In this document: positions 55,828 through 64,000 of the stretch, one piece after another
How the letters are laid out: the number at the start of each line of letters is the position of its first letter
Position numbering within the stretch: position 1 is the stretch's first letter
Assembly (NCBI GenBank): GCA_001599975.1
Contig: BCIO01000002.1
Coordinates: 2,987,883 to 3,051,882, forward strand
Origin: Cystobasidiopsis lactophilus
Lineage: Eukaryota; Basidiomycota; Agaricostilbomycetes; Agaricostilbales; Chionosphaeraceae
DNA length: 64,000 bases
Direction: 5' to 3'
Position numbers and translations under genes: made by a program
The notes under the pieces: generated by a model
What the model was told of the DNA's origin: nothing
Databases searched by the model: none
Seen by the model: only the letters and a program-made list of their open reading frames with translations

Positions 55828-58800
55828 ATGGCCATCACGGAGGCCCAACACGCCGCCGTCAACCGCGTCCTGCACGGCCTCTTCACTTATCACAACCGCA
55901 ACAAGCGGAACATCAGCCACCGCTTCCACCAGACGCTGGCCAAGCCGGAGCATGAAGAGTTTTACCAGACCATCAGCCGGCCGCGCTTCCTGTCCACGGT
56001 CAAGGTGAGCCGCCTGTGTCCTGGCACATGAATGATTATGCATGCTGATACTGTGCGACCAAACAGCGCGCGTGAGTACCAAGTGCCAGGCAATGGGACG
56101 GGCGAGCGAGCTCAAATAACAAAACAGCTTCGACCAGCAGCTTTATGACAGCGTGTCCGCCATCTACCAGGACCTCAAGCTCATCTTCTTGCAAGGCTTA
56201 CAGTACTACAAGCGCTCCTCAGAGGGTGCGTTCCCGTCCAGTCGCCTTTGAGCCGAGTCAAATGCTCAAATCGAGCGTCGCAGCCTATCGAGATGGCACC
56301 CGCTTGAACGGCGCTGTGGACGAGTTTTGGGCTCAAGAGTCACCCATCTTGCCGAGCGTGAATGACATGGGCTTCAAGGCCACGGGGGAAGAGGACGACG
56401 ACGAGTCGGCGGTCAAGAAGCGGCCGCATTTGACGCCGCTCGAGGAGAGCTACTTCAAAAGCTTTGGCCGGGCTATGGACGCCATCCACGCTGAAGCGAT
56501 TAGCGTGTTCATGGCTGGGCAGGAGGACGAGGCGGCCAGCTTCCGAGAGTTCATCGTCACAACCAGCTCGACCGCGCCGCCCTCAGCGACGGCCCGGTCC
56601 ACCCCAGCTCCAGACCTCCCGCCTTTGCCTCTACCTTTGCAATCCACCTCCAGCGTCATGATCGACCACGTTGTCTCCACCCCGCCGCCGCCGCCACTCA
56701 CACTCTCCCTCGACGACCCCTTCTACAACAACACGGCGGCCGACACCAGCTTTGCCAGCGACAACGAGGACGACCAGCCCATGCCGGACAGCTCGACATT
56801 GGTAGTGTCAGCGAGGGCGAAGCCCACCTCGTCTGATACGGACTCGGGGTGGATGCGGACCGCGCCTGACGTTGACCTGCGAGCCTTGTTCGACTCCATC
56901 TACAAAAAGCTGGTCAGCGAAGTGGATCCAAAGTGCGTTGCTCCCCCTTTCTCTCATGCAGCGAGCATTTTGTAAACAAGTAACAACGACCAGTTCTGGC
57001 CGGCTGCTTGCTTCGCGCTTGATGCGCCCACCACCGGCTCAAATCGCGCCTGAGCTGGCCCAAGCCGGCATCCCCGTCCCTCTCACCTTCGACACCATCC
57101 AGCAGCGCCTCTCTTTGCAGCGCTACCAGACTGCCGAGGCGTTCGACCAAGACCTCCACACCGTCTTCGAGCATGCCCGCAAGTGGCTGACCCCGGCCAA
57201 GAGTCTGGAAGCCTACGGCGACCTGCTGGCCTTGCAGCGCGTCTATAACGAGCTCACCATTGGCGACGGGATCACCCCGAAGCAGGAGGTCGTCGAGGCT
57301 GGACCCAGCAAGCCGATCTCTACGCCCGGCAAGGTCAAGCAGGACGAGTCCAAGTTCAACCCCAAGGACAAAATCCTCATGTCCAGCTGCAACTTCAAGG
57401 GCGAGGTGCTGCAAATAGGTACGCTGCCTCTCGTGCCATTTAGGGTTTCCTTTATTTTGAGACCCTTGGTCTTCGTGCTCGTACAGGCGACTGGGTTCAC
57501 CTCTCGAACCCTGACACGTCTTTCCGGCCCATCGTTGGTCAAATTTGGAAGGTCTACAGGAAGATTGGGTTGGTTGCGCCCTTCCTCCTTTCAGTTCGCA
57601 TGCTGATGTGGCAGGACTTTGCTACCACAGGGGTGGCGAGCAACGCTACTTTTGGATGTCGTGGTTCTACCGCCCAGAAGAGACTGTCCACCCAGTCAAC
57701 CGCATGTTCTACGAGAACGAGGTGTTCAAGACTTCCATCATGGTCGAGCACACCGTGGAGGACTTTGTCGAGCGCTGCTTAGTGTGAGCTGGACTGCCAT
57801 CCTTTGACGAGGTTCTCCTTGTCTCAAATTTTGCTGCGTCTGCCTTTACAGGATGTTTTATAGCAAGTACATCAAGGGCAGGCCGGCGCCACCAGCTTGG
57901 ACCGTCAACATGCCGACCTACGTGGTCGAACATCGCTTCCGCGAGAAAAACTTCAAGCGCATCAAGAACTGGTTGGCTCTTTCTCGCGTTCAGCATACCG
58001 AAGAACGAGGCTGATGTGGCTTGAAAACAGGAATTCCTGCTTGCCAGAGGAAATCAGGCCTGAAAAAGACAAGGACAAGGACAAGGATCCTACAAACTTC
58101 ATGGCGTTCCCGACGCCCAAGTCCCTCCACAAAGTCAAGTCGCCCTTTGCGAGAGGCATCCAAGGGCCCGGCCAGATCGACGAGTCCGCCGAAGCTCAGG
58201 CCACCGGTGGCCAGGCTGACCCTCTCGTGCGTTTGATGCCCTCACAATCTGTCTAACAGCGATTAATTTGGCTTTCGGGGGCACAGACCTCAAGAGTAGC
58301 CTCCCGAACACCTTACAGCGCCATGGTGCAAACACAATCACAAAGCGTCATGGGCGTGATGAGTCCAATGGCTCGCGATTCGCCCGACCCGTACTCTTTC
58401 GCCAGCTACGCCGCTCCTGCAGCCCTTGAGACCATCCCTCAAGGTCCCAAGCCGATCGAAGGAGCGGCAGCCACCGACCACTTTGATGCGCTGCCCGCAG
58501 CTGTCTGTGCGTTCCGACCGCTTGAAGTCGTCTCCAACATCATGCTGACTCCTCATCTTACAGCTAATAAATTCAGAAGCGACCCAGCGACCGGTGACCT
58601 CCTCTGGTTCACCCGACCGCCAGTTGAAGTGCCCAAGTTGACGCCACCGACTCACAGTTTGGAATACCTGCTCTTCCTAGCGAAGCGCGGAGAGTCCAAG
58701 CCAGTCCCTTCACCTGCCACCAGCTTCTTGCCGCGCAAGCGCAAGCTTGAAGACGCTCTCATGTGTAAGTCTCTCGCAACTCCCAACCATGTCTTCGCTC

Positions 58801-58860
58801 TGCTCATCGGCCAGACGATCAGCTTACGCCGCGTCGGTTGAGACTCTGGAGCATGAATGA
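55828..58860 (+). CDS. RSC chromatin-remodelling subunit Rsc1/Rsc2-like (bromodomain-BAH)
   Basis: Starts MAITEAQHAAVNRVLHGLFT (55828). A first bromodomain follows: FHQTLAKPEHEEFYQTISRP, FDQQLYDSVSAIYQDL, and FLQGLQYYKRSSE. An acidic and Pro-rich linker leads to a second one: LRALFDSIYKKLVSEVD, then GIPVPLTFDTIQQRLSLQRY and FDQDLHTVFEHARKW. Then comes the BAH domain: GDWVHLSNPD, RPIVGQIWKVYRKI, RYFWMSWFYRPEETVHPVNR and MFYENEVFKTSIMVEHTVED. It ends FYSKYIKGRPAPP and VVEHRFREKNFKRIKNW. A Lys-Asp hexamer run (three to four repeats of aaggac) sits at about 58065-58090. The C-terminus holds RPPVEVPKLTPPTHSLEYLL. The order bromodomain-bromodomain-BAH is that of Rsc1/2/4-like and polybromo proteins. 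The last exon and stop (58860) are approximate. Confidence 0.85.
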
Positions 58861-58905
58861 TGTAACAAAACGTTCTATGTAGCCTGAAAAGATCTATGTA
58901 GAATG

Positions 58906-60056
58906 TCACGATGTCCCGACGCTGGAAAAGGCTGTGTTCGACTCGGGGTCGTAACCTTCGCGGTCGGTGCCTCTGCCATACTGCTCAAATTCGTCCAACT
59001 CCTTGAGCCGCTTCTGCCACCTATCGCGAGCATTATCAACTGCGTCATCGCCGAGCACAAAGCGGAAGGGCTTCTTCTCCAGCTGCATCACTTGAAGAAT
59101 TCGTTGCGCAGCCTTGTAAGGATCGCCTTGTTCCTGTCCGGATCGGCGTTGGAAGCCTTCTAGGAACTGTCTGGGCAACGTATAGCCGTCGATGATCTGG
59201 GCGGGCTGCTTGATGCTATGTATGAGGTGTCCGTCAGTATCAACACGCCATGGGGACCTCAAGAGATCAGACGAACTTGCTCGAGGTGGCAACTTGCGTC
59301 TTGAAGGCGCCCAGCTGGACATTTATCGATTGAGCTTCATACTTTTCTTTAAGAACCTGAAAAGGAGACGCACGATAACCACCATGCACCAAACGTTGAA
59401 AGGTTCAAGCTCTTTTGCATACACTTCTGAGAGCGTTTCCAGAGCAGCCTTGGTGCATGCGTAGACGCCTGCGCCAGCGACAGCAAGCACCGAGCCCTGG
59501 CTGCCAACGTTCGCGATGCAGCCACTCTTCTGGGCCCGGAAGTAGGGCAGGAACGCATTCGTGAGGTTGATTACAGCGAAGTAGTTCGTCTGAAATTGAG
59601 CAAGAGTTGCTTCTGCGGGGTTTTCTTCAATGGCGCCACCGAGCAGCTGAAGGAGAAGTCAGCCGGAATCTGGTCGTTTTGCGAACCCCTCACGAAGCCA
59701 GCATTGTTGACGAGGTAGTCTACAGAACCACTTTGGACGCTGTCAGGCCATCAATGAGAGCTGGAAATTGGAGCAAACTTACTGTTCAGAAATAATGCCC
59801 GCCGCGAACTGCTTTAAATCTTCCTCGCAAGCCGTCACGTCCAGCGCATACGTGCTCGCACCAGCCTCTTTCAAGTCGGCTATAGCTTCCAGCTTGCGAG
59901 CCGTCGCGATCGTCTTGAAGCCATTCTCCAGGGCAGCCCTCGCCAGCTCGCGACCTTCAGGAATCGGAACATCAGCCTGGCACGTCCATCATCTTGCCTG
60001 CACTTGCCTAAGCCTGTCGATGTCCCCGTGATGACTATTACTTTCTGTTTGACCAT
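58906..60056 (-). CDS. Short-chain dehydrogenase/reductase (classical SDR)
   Basis: Exon 1 MVKQKVIVITGTSTGLG joins RELARAALENGFKTIATARK to complete the TGxxxGxG dinucleotide-binding motif. Next are ALDVTACEEDLKQFAAGI, SGSVDYLVNNAGF (NNAG), TLAQFQTNYFAVINLTNAFL, and GCIANVGSQGSVLAVAGAGV followed by YACTKAALE (catalytic Ser and YxxxK). A substrate-side C-terminus ends SNTAFSSVGTS. About 300 residues, classical NAD(P)-dependent SDR; substrate unknown. The first intron (59955..60007, 53 nt) is GC-AG with donor GCAAGT. It lies 102 bp from the divergently transcribed PsiD-like decarboxylase gene, so the two may belong to one small pathway (inference). Convergent with the bromodomain gene. Confidence 0.88.
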
Positions 60057-60158
60057 GCTGCTTCTGATACGGGCAGAGTCTCTCTATCGTCACCGCTCGC
60101 TCGACACAGTCTGACGTCGCTACCATTCTATTCTGAGCCTTTCCTTCTCACTCTTCCA
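60057..60158. promoter_or_regulatory. Shared divergent promoter, SDR / PsiD-like decarboxylase
   Basis: Only 102 bp between the two start codons, containing a pyrimidine-rich run on the + strand (about 60125-60155). Confidence 0.45.
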
Positions 60159-61778
60159 ATGATCAACCCACCTCAAAGTATCCCAAAAAAGCACAAGCTG
60201 TATCGGCCTGGATCGTGGCTTCCGGAAGACCACAGAGTTCACCGAGAATGGGTGGCAAAGGTCGTGGCGGAGGTCGACAAGGAGAAAAAGCCGTTCCATC
60301 CTGTGATCAAAGAGTTCGAGGCTATGGTCGAAGGCGACACTCGTTATCGGATGCTTTTGTCGGGCATGTTTGAAGAAATTCCCAATAAAAAGCCTTATGG
60401 GGAAGATCCAGCGGGAACGGCTCAGATTCGAGACTTTCATCAGTCAGTAGATGGCACAAAACTTGAAGTAAACCATCTGACGAATTTCTGTCACAGTATG
60501 CTCGAGACGATGAACCACCTGCTGACTTGCCCGCCTGAATGGTCAAATCGCGCCGAAGCAGGAGGCACTGTCGGCCTGCCCATGAATGCCTGTAAGGACA
60601 CCTCTTTCGGGTGTGTGAGTTCTGAAGGGTTGATAACGAGAATTCTAGTGCTGGATTGGCCCATGGGGACCCCCTCGGGATGGGCTGTCTTTATCGACCC
60701 GCAGGCGCGCCGCACCGTTCGCTCGGCTTTCGATGGATAAGCTCATGCTGGGAAGCAGATCAACGAAATGATGAAGAAAGTTCTGAATGTCTGGGGCGAA
60801 TACCTGATGTCGCCCGACTCTGTCGGGCACCTGCACCGGGACGCCCAAAACAGCTGGCTGGGCGCCGACGCCCTCAAAGAGTTGACTTCGGTGGCAAACT
60901 CCGCGTACGGGACGCACCACTCTTTTGAGGAGCTCTTCGTTTGCGACCCGACACACCCGTGCTACGGCTACACGTCGTGGAACGACTTCTTCACGCGCAA
61001 ATTCAGAGAAGGCATCCGTCCCTTGGCTTCACCAGAGGACGACAGCGTCATTGCCAACGCTTGCGAGTCCCTTCCGTACAACCTGTCTTTCGACGTCAAG
61101 CTGCACGACAAATTTTGGGCCAAAGGCCAGCCTTACTCCATCGACGATATTTTGAACCATCTGCCCGAGGCGCGGCACTTCGAAGGCGGTACAGTCTACC
61201 AGGCCTTTTTGTCCGCCCTTTCCTTCCATTGCTGGACCTCCCCGGTTTCTGGCACTATCACCAAGCTCCGCGTGGTCGACGGCAATTACTTCTCCGAACC
61301 TCTTTTCACCAGTCTCGGAGACCCTGCGAACGCCGTCGAAGGCAGGATAGACCCTGAAGGCACCTCCACAGGACAAGGGTACCTATCTGTAAGTTTTCTA
61401 CGGTGCTGATTTCTGACTTCGAACTCATCTTACGGGTCGCGTCTTAAGGCCACTGCCGCCCGAGGCATAATGCTCATAGAAGCTGACAACCCGAAGATTG
61501 GACTGATGGCATTTGTCCCAATCGGAATGTCAGAGGTGTCGAGCAATGTGTTCACGGTCAAGGAAGGTCAGCATGTCGACAAGGGGCAGGATATCGGCCA
61601 TTTCTCCTTTGGCGGCAGGTCTGTCCAGCGCTGGCCGCATGCTTTCGATCACACTAATGATCGTATGTACAGTACACATTGCCTTCTGTTCCGCAAGGGA
61701 GTCAAGGTTTCTGGGTTTCCTCAGCCGGGACAGAAGCACAACCAGCCGGTCCGGTCTCAGCTGGCGGTCGTGGCATGA
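60159..61778 (+). CDS. Pyruvoyl-dependent decarboxylase, phosphatidylserine/L-tryptophan decarboxylase (PsiD-like) family
   Basis: Exons read MINPPQSIPKKHKLYRPGSW and FHPVIKEFEAMVEGDTRY, typical of the fungal PSDC N-terminal domain. LDWPMGTPSGWAVFIDPQ, INEMMKKVLNVWGEYLMSPD and PCYGYTSWNDFFTRKFREGI follow. Then come ACESLPYNLSFDVKLHDKFW, FEGGTVYQAFLSALSFHCW, SPVSGTITKLRVVDGNYF and ARGIMLIEADNPKIGLMAFV. The last intron (after GHFSFGG) restores FGGSTHCLLFRKGVKV, whose GGST carries the serine that becomes the pyruvoyl cofactor by self-cleavage. The N-terminal domain plus this core is shared by soluble fungal psd-like enzymes, among them PsiD, the tryptophan decarboxylase of psilocybin-making mushrooms. 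No signal or membrane anchor is seen, which argues against a true mitochondrial PS decarboxylase. Substrate is not predictable by eye. About five introns. Confidence 0.85.
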
Positions 61779-61909
61779 AAGTCCTACTCTGCTGCATCCT
61801 TTGCATCTCTTGTACATGTTCTCCCAGCACCACGAATGCAAGCACAAGATGACGTCTGCCTAATCACAGGCGAAGCTTGTTGCCCTCTTTCCCCCTCGAA
61901 CGGCCCCAA

Positions 61910-62476
61910 CAGAACATGCGAGCTTATATGTAGGACATCAACTTCTCATAGTGCGAAGGATTGCTCATCGCTCCGTGAGAAAGCTACACTCGAACTTTCG
62001 CCACCGCCGCTGTGCGATCCCAGAAATCACAGCCGATCACGGATGCGGTCAAATCCGGAGCTCAAACCGTGAACAAGAAAGCCGCTGATGCAGCCATCAA
62101 AGGCATCGACGGAGCTGAAGCCGTCCGAGACAAGGTGGCTTCGGTCGGCAAAGTCGTCAAGGATGTGTTCCACGACGCGGCCAGCGAAGCCAAGTCCACG
62201 TAAGCTTAACTTGGATGCGCTAGCCTCATTTCTCTCAAGTCTTTGTACAGCAAGGACAGCGTGATGCGAAAGAAGTCGAACGCAGACTCTCCCGCCAAGG
62301 TGGGCTCTTTCCCAGAATGCAATTGCTTCCGATATCCCAGACCCAAGTATTCGCTAGGCTCGCTGAGAGCCAATGCTACCGCGGCACATAGCTTTGAAAT
62401 GGAAGCGAACATGTCACATGGCGAAATCGAAGGAGGGTTGAGAGTGTTCGCCACTAAGGGTGCTTGGAGTACTTGA
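61910..62476 (+). CDS. Small hydrophilic LEA-like / stress-type protein, start unresolved
   Basis: An exon at about 62034-62202 reads PITDAVKSGAQTVNKKAADA, AIKGIDGAEAVRDKVASVGK and VVKDVFHDAASEAKS. It is an Ala/Lys/Asp-rich amphipathic helix like LEA or glucose-repressible small proteins. A GTGAGA..ATCACAG intron (about 61975-62033) may precede it. A GTAAGC..GTACAG intron (about 62202-62250) may lead to KDSVMRKKSNADSPAKVGSF and a stop near 62476. No ATG is in frame in the main exon, so exon 1 is unknown. Its 3' end overlaps the convergent gene by about 20 bp. Function unknown. Confidence 0.4.
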
Positions 62477-64000
62477 GAAAGGAAGGCAACGCTGGTCGAG
62501 TGAAAGGCGTCGCAGCCGGCATATAGAAAGGATTCTCTCCACTCTTGCGCCAGGAGCCAATTCGAGATGAAGTTTGGTGCGATTGCTGCAAGGCTTTGAC
62601 GAACGGCTGAGGCAGACTCGCCCGCTTTCTAAGCGGAGACGAAGGCAGCTCTTCGAACGACTCCTCAGCAGACTCAGCGAACTTGCGCTTGCGATGGGTG
62701 GCGTCAGTTGTAGGCTCGATGGGCGGACAAGTTGATTTTGGTGGGTCAGCAGGAGCCTTCTTAGCCTTGTGCGTAGGTGGATCGGGCTCCAAGTTCGGGT
62801 CCCCGGAGCCGAAAGGAGAAGGGACGCCTGCGCGTGTTCGTGTGGTGTGAGCACAGAGCCAAATATTAACGTGAGGAGAGACCGACCAGTCGCTTCGAAC
62901 GAGAGGTACCACAGAGTGCCCTCCTTGGTTCTGGGCGGGGCATTTGGCTCTATGCCGATGGCTTTGAGATTGCCACGAACTTTCTTGAGTTCACACGACG
63001 CAAAAAGAGGGGGAGCCAGACCAGGCTTGGCGGGTCGACCGTGAGAGCTGCTTGAGTGGAAGCCCCTGCGGCTCAGATGCTTGCGAATGATGCAAGAGAC
63101 TAAAGCAAACGGTTGACTGCCACTGTCAGCAATGAGAAGGAAGGAGTCAGGCAAATCAGGCAAAAGCACCGAGAAAGAGCCATACGAGTAAGTCCATCCC
63201 AGGTGCATCATGATCTCTGCTATTTCCTTGCAGAAAAGCGCCCGGTTATCGACAGCATAAAGAGCTCCGCAAACCAACATCAATTCGTTGTCCTCTAAGT
63301 CTTCTCTAAGCAGCCTTCCAGCAAGCTCCGGAGGCGGGAAGGGCTTGAGTGCGAGCTTGTCCAGCCTTGGATTGGGCTTGCGGCGAGACTTGTCTATTTC
63401 GGACAAATGAGGTAGCAACTGGAGAGTTTTGCAAGGAGGGCGCGCAATTTCCGGTCGCTTGGTGGAAACTTCATTTGCTGACAGCCGCGGCTTCTCTAGG
63501 TCTGGCGGAGAGGAAATGACAAGTCCAGTATCTTTTCCGAAGGTAGGAAGAATTTTCGGAATATCCGTCCGCTTATCGAGGTTGCGCGGGACGAAGAGGA
63601 GGGCGTCCGAGAACTTGAGCGGCTCTTGTCGCACGGTAGCACGTGTTGAGTAAGTCTGCGGACCAGTGGATGGTATCGGAGATCGGGACAAGCTTGAAAG
63701 CGGGCTCTAGAGCAAGGCTTCAGCAAAAAGCTTGGGCAAATCCGGGATCAAACAGCCCACGTCTTCGACTGTCGCCCTGGTCGGCGGCGCAGCAGCAGCC
63801 TTCGCACCGCCTGGCTCGTCCTCCTTCCTCGGTGCTGTGGCGGCCAGATCATTCTCCGTGGCGAATGGAAGCCCGGCAATCGCCGTCGTGTTCGACAGAG
63901 TGCTTCGTGCAGCCGCTTGGGCTTCTAATGCCCTGTTCGCTTTGGCCAATAAGGTGATTGGGCACGACCAACGCGGGTCATCATAGTCGCAATCGCTATC
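62454..64000 (-). CDS. Unrecognised protein, partial (5' end outside window)
   Basis: The window edge opens in frame DSDCDYDDPRWSCPITLLAK, then ANRALEAQAAARSTLSNTTA and APPTRATVED. A GTGGGC..CTCTAG intron (about 63759-63706) joins SPLSSLSRSPIPSTGPQ; the following long frame has no ATG of its own, which supports the join. The core reads DNELMLVCGALYAVDNRALF, EIAEIMMHLGWTYSYGSFSV, DSFLLIADSGSQPFALVSCI and IRKHLSRRGFH. It continues LFASCELKKVRGNLKAIGIE and PPRTKEGTLWYLSFEATG, then a 59-nt intron (about 62900-62842). The C-terminus is low-complexity and basic (DATHRKRKFAESAEE..FLKYSKHP). The compact core resembles a winged-helix-like regulator, but I cannot name it. Confidence 0.55.

Noticed and set aside
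58060-58095. Short aaggac tandem repeat
   Set aside because: Only three to four copies, in frame, encoding Lys-Asp in a linker of the bromodomain-BAH protein; ordinary low complexity.
62206-62454. Minus-strand frame continuing past the partial gene's stop
   Set aside because: It begins where the well-supported spliced frame has already ended and has no acceptor or motif; it is antisense to the small hydrophilic protein gene.

Overview
This window is ordinary nuclear DNA from a fungus, most likely a basidiomycete and possibly a yeast-like Pucciniomycotina species; the lineage is inference, since I could not run a search. Support for a fungus: nearly every gene is cut by introns of about 45-70 nt with GT..AG (sometimes GC..AG) ends and CTRAY-like branch sites; genes sit tail-to-tail with gaps as small as 15-50 bp or head-to-head with gaps of 60-350 bp; and many products have recognisable fungal orthologues (Ctk3, Med4/Med9, Sfc1, Rsc1/2, Hrd3, Rer1, fungal psd-type decarboxylase, fungal LtrA). 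I see no transposon, virus-like element, CRISPR array, rRNA or convincing tRNA gene.

Layout. 0-6 kb: TPX2-like spindle protein (-), pyridoxamine-oxidase-like flavoprotein (-), short SRP72 (-). 5.8-14.1 kb: the very large UTP20 (+). 14.2-20 kb: Ctk3 (-), an unrecognised gene (+), GST kappa (-), Sfc1 mitochondrial carrier (-). 20.3-22.5 kb: complex I B15 subunit with two tiny exons (+), Rpn10 (-). 23-30.3 kb: an unrecognised secreted protein (+), LtrA-family membrane protein (-), Med4 (+), MFS_5 molybdate-anion transporter (-). 30.6-39.2 kb: oligoribonuclease (-), RhoGAP (-), unknown (-), eIF2A (-). 39.3-44.6 kb: CCA-adding enzyme (+), tiny Med9 candidate (+), GPHR (+). 44.6-53.9 kb: RNF5-type RING ligase (-), TRAPPC11 (+), Rer1 (-), Hrd3 (+). 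54.2-55.8 kb: poorly resolved, low-confidence coding. 55.8-64 kb: Rsc1/2-like bromodomain-BAH protein (+), SDR (-), psd/PsiD-like decarboxylase (+), small hydrophilic protein (+), and an unknown protein (-) that runs off the right edge.

Themes. Most of the window is conserved housekeeping: ribosome and RNA biology (SRP72, UTP20, eIF2A, CCA1, REX2), transcription (CTK3, MED4, MED9, RSC1/2) and the early secretory pathway and ER quality control (RNF5-like, TRAPPC11, RER1, HRD3, GPHR, all within 42.7-53.9 kb). The parts most worth a second look are the SDR / PsiD-like decarboxylase divergent pair, the shortened SRP72, the micro-exons of the B15 gene, recurrent GC-AG introns, the stop-free introns of the RNF5-like gene, and the unrecognised genes. 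Exon joins were read by eye from splice sites and frame continuity, so inner boundaries are approximate unless stated.
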